From DATAXV01 sp036272915 (GTDB lineage: Bacteria; Chloroflexota; Dormibacteria; Dormibacterales; Dormibacteraceae), in the NCBI GenBank assembly GCA_036272915.1, contig DATAXV010000151.1, forward strand, positions 1 through 9,875: 9,875 nucleotides of DNA, read 5' to 3'. Position 1 is the stretch's first letter, and each line of letters starts with the position of its first letter. Positions 1 to 5,211 of the stretch are shown piece after piece. The position numbers and the translations under genes were made by a program. The notes below the pieces were generated by a model that was not told the origin of the DNA, did no database searches, and worked only from the letters and a program-made list of their open reading frames with translations.

Positions 1-140
1 ACGAGCTGACGACTTTCCTCATTTCGTCTGCCATCACGCCCAAGAAGATCGTCGCCGTGGTGATCGTCCTGGTCATCATCGTGGCGATCGTCGCGTTCTT
101 CGTGACGCGCTCTCGGGGCGGGGCCTCCAGCTCCAGCTGA
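1..140 (+). CDS. C-terminal end of a membrane protein (5' truncated)
   Basis: The frame beginning at base 3 is open from the window edge to a TGA at 138-140, giving 45 visible residues. They consist of a short polar stretch with Lys-Lys, then about 20 consecutive Val/Ile/Ala/Leu/Phe residues ending in VAFFVTRSR, then a Gly/Ser tail. This is a single transmembrane helix close to the C-terminus, flanked by KK on one side and TRSR on the other. The positive charges on both sides make orientation uncertain. It could be a C-terminally anchored protein or the last helix of a larger protein. No domain outside the helix is visible, so no function is proposed. Codon choice (GTC, ATC, GTG, GCG) fits real coding sequence. 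Confidence 0.6.
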   Translation, partial: ELTTFLISSAITPKKIVAVVIVLVIIVAIVAFFVTRSRGGASSSS

Positions 141-153
141 GCCGGGGCCGTCA

Positions 154-199
154 GGGGCGGGGCCGGGGCGGCTGCTCCGGCTCGTGCCCAACCCCGCCC
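154..199 (+). terminator. Possible terminator hairpin after the membrane-protein tail
   Basis: GGGCGGGG at 155-162 is the exact reverse complement of CCCCGCCC at 192-199. A smaller inner stem, GCCGG/CCGGC (162-166 with 177-181), competes for one base. It lies just after the stop at 140 and has no U-tract. In such GC-rich sequence this pairing could be fortuitous. Confidence 0.3.
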
Positions 200-265
200 G
201 GGCGCCGGTCGCGCCCGGCCATCCGGTGGCGGTGATGCCGGCCGCCGGTGTCTGATCCCGGCGGT

Positions 266-293
266 GTGACGCCGCCCGCGCCCGTGCTATGCT
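266..293 (+). promoter_or_regulatory. Predicted sigma70-type promoter of the leader/DAHP synthase unit
   Basis: GTGACG at 266-271 (4 of 6 to TTGACA) and TATGCT at 288-293 (4 of 6 to TATAAT) are separated by 16 bp. This is the only TATA-like hexamer in the GC-rich stretch before the leader ORF. A start point 6-8 bp past the -10 falls near 300, only about five bases before the leader ATG at 305. The leader would then be translated from a nearly leaderless transcript, which agrees with the absence of an SD sequence in front of it. Inferred from motifs only. Confidence 0.45.
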
Positions 294-304
294 CCGGCCA
301 GCAC

Positions 305-385
305 ATGTCGCACGTGGTCTTCGCCTACAGCAACTCTTGGTATTGGTTTACCGAGCCGGCGGGAAGCCGGAGCCGGGCGATGTAG
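305..385 (+). CDS. Aromatic-rich leader peptide, 26 residues, upstream of DAHP synthase
   Basis: An ATG at 305 opens 26 codons ending in TAG at 383-385. Residues 6-15 read FAYSNSWYWF, so six of ten residues are Phe, Tyr or Trp. The core is TGG TAT TGG TTT at 338-349. These are the three end products of the pathway begun by the DAHP synthase 82 bases downstream, as expected of an attenuator leader. The codons TCT, TAT and TTT are A/T-ending, whereas the downstream enzyme uses almost only C- or G-ending ones, so translation should be slow exactly at the aromatic run. The layout FA-S-...-W-W-T-.-P-A recalls, from memory, the Trp-rich leader of Streptomyces trpE (NWWWTAHPA). There is no SD in front, but the predicted transcript start lies about five bases upstream. 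The 26-codon length suits a leader peptide. Its role in attenuation is inferred; the aromatic run and its position are seen directly. Confidence 0.72.
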   Translation: MSHVVFAYSNSWYWFTEPAGSRSRAM

Positions 386-442
386 GCCACCCCTCGTTCT
401 CCCCGCTCCCCCGCCGGCCCCTGGGCTGCCCTGAGGGGGTGG
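355..442 (+). promoter_or_regulatory. Attenuator: mutually exclusive hairpins between leader and DAHP synthase
   Basis: Several stems cannot all form at once. (a) CCGGC 356-360 with GCCGG 366-370. (b) GCCGGCGGG 355-363 with CCCGCCGGC 410-418, nine perfect pairs. (c) CCACCCCTC 387-395 with GAGGGGGTGG 433-442, nine pairs and one bulged G. (d) CCCCTGGG 418-425 with CCC 429-431 and AGGGG 434-438, a compact hairpin with a two-base bulge. Stem (d) resembles a terminator without a U-tract. Stem (c) shares bases 434-438 with it and would act as antiterminator. A ribosome that reaches the leader stop (383-385) would cover 387-395 and allow (d). One stalled at the Trp/Tyr/Phe codons (338-349) would leave 387-395 free to form (c). 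Complementarity is seen directly; the switching order is inferred. Confidence 0.55.
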
Positions 443-467
443 GAATAGAAGAAGTGAGAACGAGGAC

Positions 468-1349
468 ATGTTGGAGCTGGAGCAATCCGAAGCCGCTAGA
501 CCACGCGAGGTTCGCGTCGGTCCCCTGACCATCGGTGCGGGCCATCCCTGCGTAATCGCTGGTCCCTGCTCGGTCGAGCCGCAGTACGTGGAGCACGTGG
601 CCGAGCTCGCCGCCTGCGGCATCGACGGCCTTCGCGGCAACATCTACAAGCCCAGGACCCGGCCTGAGAGCTTCCAGGGCATCGGCGACGACGGGCTGGA
701 GCTCCTGGTCGAGGCCAGGAAGCGGTTCGGGCTCCCCATCTTCACCGAGGTCCTCGCCTCCGACGAGGCGGAGCGCGTCGCCGGCGTCGTCGACTGCCTC
801 TGGATCGGGGCCCGCAACATGCAGAACTTCCGCCTGCTCGAGGCGGTCGGTCAGATCGGGAAGCCGGTCCTGCTCAAGCGCGGCTTCGGCTGCACGGTGT
901 CGGAGTGGGTCGGCGCGTCGGAATACATCCGCAAGCAGGGCAACGACGACGTGATCCTCTGCGAGCGCGGCATCAGGACCTTCGAGTCCAGCACCCGCAA
1001 CACCCTCGATATCAGCTCGGTGGTCGTGGTCAGGGAGATGACCGATCTGCCCGTGATCGTCGATCCCTCGCATGCGGCGGGGAACCGGGCGTGGGTGCCG
1101 GCGCTGGGCCGAGCCGCCCTCGCCGCCGGCGCCGACGGGCTCCTCGTCGAGGCCCATCCCGCCCCCGCCCTGGCCTGGAGCGACGGCGACCAGGCGATCG
1201 ACGTCGACACCTGCGCGGAGCTGGTCGCGGAGGCGGGTCGTGCCGCCATCTCCGCCGGCCGCACGCCCACCACCATGGCCGACCTCGCCCTCATCGACGC
1301 CGAGATGGCGCGACTGCAGGAGCTCCGCCGGCAGATCCTGGCCGGATAG
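468..1349 (+). CDS. aroF: 3-deoxy-7-phosphoheptulonate (DAHP) synthase, type I beta, catalytic core only
   Basis: Condenses phosphoenolpyruvate with erythrose 4-phosphate to DAHP, the first step of the cytosolic shikimate pathway to Phe, Tyr and Trp. The 293-residue protein is a full (beta/alpha)8 barrel. Visible motifs are IAGPCSVE (30-37), KPRTRP (61-66), GARNMQN (114-120), LLKRG (135-139), ILCERGIRTFE (163-173), DPSHAAG (199-205) and VEAHP (227-231). The four expected metal ligands are present: Cys34, His202, Glu228 and Asp239. The catalytic Cys lies only 34 residues from the N-terminus, so neither the ferredoxin-like/ACT domain (as in Thermotoga) nor the chorismate mutase domain (as in Bacillus) is fused. 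About 23 extra residues form a charged C-terminal helix. Start: the ATG at 468 has GAGG only two bases away; TTG at 471 has better spacing (five bases), so the true start may be one codon later. Expression is probably controlled by the leader and attenuator upstream. The gene symbol is by family; naming varies. Confidence 0.95.
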   Translation: MLELEQSEAARPREVRVGPLTIGAGHPCVIAGPCSVEPQYVEHVAELAACGIDGLRGNIYKPRTRPESFQGIGDDGLELLVEARKRFGLPIFTEVLASDEAERVAGVVDCLWIGARNMQNFRLLEAVGQIGKPVLLKRGFGCTVSEWVGASEYIRKQGNDDVILCERGIRTFESSTRNTLDISSVVVVREMTDLPVIVDPSHAAGNRAWVPALGRAALAAGADGLLVEAHPAPALAWSDGDQAIDVDTCAELVAEAGRAAISAGRTPTTMADLALIDAEMARLQELRRQILAG

Positions 1350-1355
1350 GAAGCG

Positions 1356-1389
1356 GCGGCGCCCTCTCCCATCGTGGAGAGGGCGCCGC
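1356..1389 (+). terminator. Strong hairpin terminator of the DAHP synthase gene
   Basis: GCGGCGCCCTCTCC (1356-1369) and GGAGAGGGCGCCGC (1376-1389) form a perfect 14-bp stem with a six-base loop, starting six bases after the stop codon. No U-tract follows, as is common in high-GC bacteria. It closes the leader/DAHP synthase transcription unit and isolates it from what follows. Confidence 0.8.
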
Positions 1390-1451
1390 GAGCCGTACGA
1401 GGGCCGATCAGCCCCGCAGCCCGCCGTGTGCGGGTTGTGGGCCCGGTCGGA

Positions 1452-1664
1452 TCACCAGGGGACGGCGGGGAACGACCCGGCCCGCTGGACATACGACGAG
1501 GCCACGGCCGGCGTCAGCAGGCGCTGGTGCAGCAGGCTGGTGACATCGGGCTGGACGCAGGCCACGTACCCCGCGGCCTCGTTGCCGGGCGCGGCGCCAG
1601 CCAGGGAAGGGGGCAAGCGTGAGGCGAGGTCCTGGTGGCGGCGACTTCTTGATGCCGGCGTCAA
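1452..1664 (-). pseudogene. Possible small gene or 3' remnant of a decayed gene
   Basis: The reverse-strand frame ending in TGA at 1454-1452 encodes up to 70 residues from a TTG. In about its last 45 codons (below about 1590) nearly every third base is G or C, and the composition looks like normal protein: GYVACVQPDVTSLLHQRL, then SYVQRAGSFPAVPW at the C-terminus. The part nearer the TTG has weaker codon bias, no SD is visible, and an in-frame TGA lies two codons upstream. An overlapping frame opening at a GTG (1671) could supply an N-terminus only if there were a frameshift. I do not recognise a family. It may be a small gene, a decayed gene tail or chance. Confidence 0.25.
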
Positions 1665-1684
1665 TGCTCACCGCGCCGCTCGGT

Positions 1685-1708
1685 CCCGTGGTCCGGCGCC
1701 AGACCGGG
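1685..1708 (-). terminator. Weak hairpin downstream of the histidine phosphatase
   Basis: On the minus strand CCCG-GTC pairs with GAC-CA-CGGG (a two-base bulge) just after the stop codon of the phosphatase gene. The position is right for a terminator, but the stem is short and has no U-tract. Confidence 0.25.
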
Positions 1709-1713
1709 TCGGA

Positions 1714-2253
1714 TCACGGCATGCGGTAGAGCCAGCCGGGCCGCCAGTGGAAGGGGACCTCGACCAGGTCCTCGAGGGAGGCGCCGGAGAGGGCCACCTC
1801 CAGACCCCAGTGGGTGGCGCGATGACCGATGAGCAGGAGGCGACATCCGTCCCAGCGGGGTGGAAGATCGCTCAGCATCCGGCCCACCCGCTCCACCGCC
1901 TGCTGCCAGCTCTCGCCGCCAGGATGCGGCTCCCCGAGATGCCGCCGAAGATCGCGGTGCAGCGCCGCCGCCGACGTGCCGTTGCGATCGCCGTAGTCAC
2001 ACTCCCGCAGCCGCCAGTCGAGGAGCAGCGGGATCGATGAGCCGCTCAGCGCGATCGAGGCCGTCTCCACCGCCCGGGCCAGGTCCGAGCAGAGCACGGC
2101 GGCGATGTCGTCGTCCCGCCGCCGTCGCCCCAGGTCCCGGGCCTGGTCCCTTCCCAGCGCCGAGAGCCGTCCCGGCAGCCAGCCGGTGGCGATGCCGCGC
2201 TCGTTGTCCTCGCTCGTCGAGTGGGTCTCGAAGACGATGTCGATCGGCATCAC
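1714..2253 (-). CDS. Histidine phosphatase superfamily protein with altered RHG motif
   Basis: A 179-residue cytosolic protein of the phosphoglycerate mutase/acid phosphatase fold, which transfers phosphate via a catalytic histidine. Seen: the N-terminal catalytic loop FETHSTSEDN (8-17) with His11; WLPGRLSALGRDQA (25-38), the counterpart of the usual GR.QGW.D.PLT..G..QA; SDLARAVETA (56-65) with Arg60; RLRECDYGD (81-89) with Glu84 as likely proton donor; and LLIGHRATHW (140-149) with second His144. The canonical Arg of R-H-G is Thr10 and the Gly is Ser12. I recall a group of actinobacterial relatives with the same ETH pattern and an ending like EDLV..PF.W..GW.Y, which this protein also has, so the change appears lineage-specific and not decay. 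The substrate is unknown. Start: GTG at 2253 or ATG at 2250; GAGG lies six or nine bases upstream respectively. It follows the 72-residue gene on the same strand with an 86-bp gap containing a hairpin. Confidence 0.85.
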   Translation of the reverse strand: MMPIDIVFETHSTSEDNERGIATGWLPGRLSALGRDQARDLGRRRRDDDIAAVLCSDLARAVETASIALSGSSIPLLLDWRLRECDYGDRNGTSAAALHRDLRRHLGEPHPGGESWQQAVERVGRMLSDLPPRWDGCRLLLIGHRATHWGLEVALSGASLEDLVEVPFHWRPGWLYRMP

Positions 2254-2291
2254 CGCTCACCTCGAGGGCCGCCCGCCCGGGGCGTCCGGAC

Positions 2292-2319
2292 CGCCGGGAA
2301 GGGGGACGTCCTCCCGGCG
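2292..2319 (-). terminator. Hairpin between the 72-residue gene and the phosphatase gene
   Basis: CGCCGGGA (2292-2299) and TCCCGGCG (2312-2319) form a perfect 8-bp stem with a 12-base loop. On the minus strand it starts about 20 bases after the stop codon of the 72-residue gene. It could terminate that transcript or partly uncouple the downstream phosphatase gene. No U-tract. Confidence 0.45.
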
Positions 2320-2338
2320 ACCCACGCCCCGCTCCGCC

Positions 2339-2557
2339 TCAGGCCTCCATGCCCTCCTCGACCCAGCTCTTGAAGAGGTCGATCTGCTCCCGCGGCCACG
2401 GCTCGTCGCAGGGCATGTCGCCCTCCTCCAGGCGCTCGACGATCCCCTCGGCGTTCTCCTTCACGTCGTCGTACTTCCAGAGGTCGAAGGAGTACTCCAT
2501 CTGCTCTCTGTCGAACTCGCGGAACAGTGGCTTGATGTCCTTCTCGAAGCTGGGCAT
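2339..2557 (-). CDS. Conserved-looking 72-residue hypothetical protein (haem-less cytochrome-c-like pattern)
   Basis: The start at 2557 is preferred over an upstream in-frame start at 2620 because a perfect GGAGG lies six bases before this ATG. The acidic 72-residue product begins MPSFEKDIKPLF and contains FDLWKYDDV (24-32), GDMPCD (46-51), WP (54-55) and a final F..W...G. The order DI.PLF ... DDV ... GDMPCD.WP ... F..W...G resembles small domains at the edge of the cytochrome c fold, in which D-I-x-P-I/L-F opens the domain and a G-x-M-P segment supplies the haem Met. There is no CxxCH, so covalent haem binding is not expected, and there is no signal peptide. I recall similar short proteins or fused domains but no assigned function. 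The gene is real by codon use, SD and motif-like composition; the function is unknown. Confidence 0.8.
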   Translation of the reverse strand: MPSFEKDIKPLFREFDREQMEYSFDLWKYDDVKENAEGIVERLEEGDMPCDEPWPREQIDLFKSWVEEGMEA

Positions 2558-2662
2558 TGGTGTCCTCCATCGTGGGTTGGTGCTGGGCAGACCAGAGTAG
2601 ACGGTATGCTTGAACGGCACGCCTCGAGCGCCAGGTCTCGCCTCGCGCGACCGACTCGGGGA

Positions 2663-2708
2663 GACGTCCCCGGCACGGTCGCAACGGCACCCGTCGGGGG
2701 CGTCTTTT
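2663..2708. terminator. Hairpin with a T-run between the two minus-strand genes
   Basis: GACGTCCCCG (2663-2672) pairs with CGGGGGCGTC (2695-2704), ten pairs including one G-U when read as plus-strand RNA, followed by TTTT at 2705-2708. The best orientation is therefore plus, yet no plus-strand gene lies before it. On the minus strand it sits just after the isomerase stop codon with one C-A mismatch, and could end that transcript. It may block transcription both ways. Confidence 0.45.
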
Positions 2709-2711
2709 GAG

Positions 2712-3500
2712 TCAGCCCTCGTTCGCGACCCTCGCCGCCGAGCTCCGGATGAACTGCAGCCCGGGTCCGACCTCGGCGTCGAAGTCCCCCCAGCCGCACT
2801 CGATCGAACAACGCCCCTCGTAGCCGGCGGTCGCGAGGTGGCGAAAGAACGAATCGAAGTCGTAGTCCTGCGTGCCCGGGGCGCGGCGGGCGTGGCCGTC
2901 GGCGACGTGCACGTGGCTGAGCAGGTCCCTGGACTCCTCGAGCACGGTCATCGGCTCCCCCTCCTCCATCATGTGGAAGAGGTCGGCCAGCAGCCGGGTC
3001 GAGCCGCAGGCGCCCCGGCGCAGGAACTCGGCTCCCTCGGCGACGGAGTTGAACACGTTGGACTCCGCCCGCCGCAGGGGCTCCAGGACCAGGGTGATGC
3101 CCCGCTCCGTGGCCGCCGCCGACGCGCGGCGCATGAAGGCGGCCAGCTGCTCCAGCGCCTTCTCACGCTCGAAGCCGGCGGGGACGGCGCGGGCGGTCCC
3201 GCTGCCGAAGACGAGCCGCTCGACGCCGAGCCGGCGCAGGCGGTCGAGGCAGCCGGCGACGTACGCGTCCTGCTCGGAGATCGTGGTCGGCTCGGGGCCG
3301 GTGAGCCGGACCTGGCCGGGAAGGAAGCCGTTGGCGGCGCGGGCGGGCACGGGGCTGCCGTCGAGGGCAGCGACCCAGGCCCCGAAACCCTCATCGTCGA
3401 GGCCGGCCAGCCGGCTCGCCGGCAGCTCGCAATAATCCGCCCCAGCCCGCTCCAGCGCGGACAGCTGCTCGGGTTTACCGACACAGCATCCGAATCGCAC
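2712..3500 (-). CDS. Sugar phosphate isomerase/epimerase (xylose-isomerase-like TIM barrel)
   Basis: A 262-residue protein of the AP-endonuclease-2/xylose-isomerase-like TIM barrel, the family of hydroxypyruvate isomerase, D-tagatose 3-epimerase and inositol catabolism enzymes. Visible signatures are LVLEPLRRAESNVFN (metal-ligand Glu at 140), LLADLFHMMEEGE (Asp173, His176), HVHVADGH (likely ligand His198) and CSIECGW (Glu234), together the four-ligand divalent metal site with its second catalytic Glu. The length suits the family. Two starts compete. GTG at 3500 has a perfect AGGAGG six bases before it and gives an N-terminus MRFGCCVG typical of the family. ATG at 3518 (or GTG at 3521) has a weaker AGAAGG and would add six or seven residues. 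I prefer 3500. It is divergent from the sedolisin gene with under 80 bp between. The substrate cannot be read from sequence, and no sugar operon surrounds it. Confidence 0.88.
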   Translation of the reverse strand: MRFGCCVGKPEQLSALERAGADYCELPASRLAGLDDEGFGAWVAALDGSPVPARAANGFLPGQVRLTGPEPTTISEQDAYVAGCLDRLRRLGVERLVFGSGTARAVPAGFEREKALEQLAAFMRRASAAATERGITLVLEPLRRAESNVFNSVAEGAEFLRRGACGSTRLLADLFHMMEEGEPMTVLEESRDLLSHVHVADGHARRAPGTQDYDFDSFFRHLATAGYEGRCSIECGWGDFDAEVGPGLQFIRSSAARVANEG

Positions 3501-3578
3501 CGAATCCCTCCTGGTCATCACCTAACCTTCTCAGACCGAGATACTGCGGATCCGACCAGAGCGGAGGAATGAGCACGG

Positions 3579-5171
3579 ATGAGCAGCGACGATCAGCGCG
3601 TCGATCTGGCCGGCAGCCATCGATCTCCACTGCCCGGAGCGAGTGCGGCCGGGGCGGTGGAGCCGGACGAGGAGATATCCGTCACCGTTTTGCTGCGGCG
3701 GCGCCTCGACGGCGGCGACCCGCCCGATCCGGCCGAGCTCGGGCAGCGGTCCCTGGCCGGGCGCCAGCACCTGAGCCGCGAGGACTTCGCCGCCCGCTAC
3801 GGGGCGGACGGCGGCGACGCCGACCAGATCGAGACCTTCGCCACCGACCACGACCTGCGCGTCCTGGAGCGGAGCCTGGCCCGCCGGTCGGTCCGCGTCT
3901 CCGGCCGTGCCGCCGACGTGGCCAGGGCCTTCGGCGTCGAGCTCCAGCGCTACCGGCACGCCGAGGGCACCCATCGCGGCCACGAGGGCCCGGTCCGCCT
4001 CCCGTCCTCGGTGCACGGGCTGGTCCAGGGCGTCTTCGGTCTCGACGACCGCCCCCAGGTCCGCGGCCAGTACATCGTCTATCAGGGCGATCCTGCCGCC
4101 GCCAGCGGCTTCACCGCGGTCCAGGTCGGGAAGATCTACGACTTCCCGACCGACCTCGACGGCACCGGCACCTGCATCGGCATCCTCGAGTTCGGCGGCG
4201 GCTACAACGCCTCCGACCTGGACAGGTACTTCTCGGGCGTCGGCATCGCCACTCCCAAGGTCACGGCGGTGTCCGTCGACGGGGCCACGAACGCGCCCAC
4301 CGGGCAGCCCGACGGCGCCGACGCCGAGGTCGCGCTCGACATCGAGGTCTGCGGCTCGGTCGCCCCCAAGGCGTCGATCGCGGTCTACTTCGCGCCGAAC
4401 ACGGAGCAGGGCTTCGTCGACGCCGTCACCACCGCGCTGCACGACACCACCAACAGGCCGGTCGTCCTCTCGATCAGCTGGGGCGGTCCCGAGTCGACCT
4501 GGAGCGCCCAGGGTCTGCAGTCGCTCGACCAGGCGATCGGCGACGCCGCCGCGCTCGGCGTCACCGTCTGCGTCGCGGCGGGGGACTCCGGCTCGGGCGA
4601 CGGCGTCGGCGACGGGAAGGCTCACGTCGACTTCCCCGCCTCCAGCCCCAACTCGCTCGGCTGCGGCGGCACCCATCTCACCGCCAGCGGGACCACGATC
4701 AGCTCGGAGACGGTCTGGAACGACGGCGCCAGCGGCGGCGGCGCCACCGGGGGCGGCGTCAGCGACCAGTTCGCCCTGCCCTCCTGGCAGAGCGCGGCCA
4801 AGGTGCCGCCCTCGGTCAACGCCGGCCATGTCGGGCGCGGCGTCCCCGACGTCGCCGGAGACGGATCCCCGTCCACCGGTTACAACATCTACTACGACGG
4901 CCAGGCCGAGCTGGTCGGCGGCACCAGCGCCGTGGCGCCGCTCTGGTCGGGCCTGGTATCGCTGCTCGCCCAGCACCTGGGCAAGGGCGTCGGATTCCTC
5001 AACCCCCTGATCTACGCGCAGCTCCCGGGGACCGCCGCCTTCCACGACATCACCTCCGGGAACAACGCCGTGTCCGGCGCCCAGGGCTACTCCGCGGGTC
5101 CGGGATGGGACGCCTGCAGCGGATGGGGAAGCCCGAACGGAGCCCAGCTGATCGAGCTGCTCAAGGACTGA
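3579..5171 (+). CDS. Sedolisin (S53) serine-carboxyl protease of the kumamolisin type, with prodomain
   Basis: A 530-residue endopeptidase precursor, normally autoprocessed at acidic pH. Residues about 30-165 are the activation prodomain (VTVLLRRR; REDFAARYG; VRVSGRAADVARAFGVEL; VHGLVQGVFGLDDRP). The mature subtilisin-like domain follows. Catalytic residues are Glu250 and Asp254 in AEVALDIEV, oxyanion Asp336 in AAGDSG, and Ser450 in GGTSAVAPLWSG. Their spacings (4, 86 and 200 from the Glu) equal those I recall for kumamolisin (E78, D82, D164, S278). The C-terminal calcium site is present as FHDI (Asp490) and GPGWD (Asp511). There is no Sec signal peptide; kumamolisins also lack one, so the export route is unclear. 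Five cysteines (199, 258, 331, 362, 513) could allow disulfides. Start: ATG 3579 with GGAGG eleven bases upstream, rather distant; an earlier ATG at 3569 is out of frame. Confidence 0.95.
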   Translation: MSSDDQRVDLAGSHRSPLPGASAAGAVEPDEEISVTVLLRRRLDGGDPPDPAELGQRSLAGRQHLSREDFAARYGADGGDADQIETFATDHDLRVLERSLARRSVRVSGRAADVARAFGVELQRYRHAEGTHRGHEGPVRLPSSVHGLVQGVFGLDDRPQVRGQYIVYQGDPAAASGFTAVQVGKIYDFPTDLDGTGTCIGILEFGGGYNASDLDRYFSGVGIATPKVTAVSVDGATNAPTGQPDGADAEVALDIEVCGSVAPKASIAVYFAPNTEQGFVDAVTTALHDTTNRPVVLSISWGGPESTWSAQGLQSLDQAIGDAAALGVTVCVAAGDSGSGDGVGDGKAHVDFPASSPNSLGCGGTHLTASGTTISSETVWNDGASGGGATGGGVSDQFALPSWQSAAKVPPSVNAGHVGRGVPDVAGDGSPSTGYNIYYDGQAELVGGTSAVAPLWSGLVSLLAQHLGKGVGFLNPLIYAQLPGTAAFHDITSGNNAVSGAQGYSAGPGWDACSGWGSPNGAQLIELLKD

Positions 5172-5176
5172 CCGGG

Positions 5177-5207
5177 GAGGCGCCCGCGGTCCGCCGCGGG
5201 CGTCCTC
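5177..5207 (+). terminator. Hairpin after the sedolisin gene, abutting the next start codon
   Basis: CGCCCGCGG (5181-5189) and CCGCGGGCG (5194-5202) pair perfectly around a TCCG tetraloop. GAGG/CCTC extends the stem past one bulged T. It begins six bases after the sedolisin stop and ends four bases before the ATG of the FUSC gene, occupying the place of its SD. It may be a terminator or, since no promoter fits the 40-bp gap, a structure limiting read-through or translation. Confidence 0.6.
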
Positions 5208-5211
5208 GACA

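Larger units (their letters stand above)
1390..1713. other. Intergenic stretch without a confident gene
   Basis: About 320 bases lie between the DAHP synthase terminator and the stop codon of the histidine phosphatase. No RNA gene, repeat or mobile-element end was found. The only structure is a coding-like reverse-strand reading frame (1452-1664) and a weak hairpin at 1685-1708, both listed separately. Confidence 0.5.

Noticed and set aside
289..528. Alternative ORF from ATG 289 overlapping leader and DAHP synthase start
   Set aside because: Its ATG is part of the predicted -10 hexamer, and its sequence has no aromatic cluster or domain; the frame at 305-385 explains the region better.
2339..2620. 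Longer version of the 72-residue protein starting at 2620
   Set aside because: The extra 21 residues lack an SD at their start, whereas ATG 2557 has GGAGG at ideal spacing and the motif-bearing part begins there.
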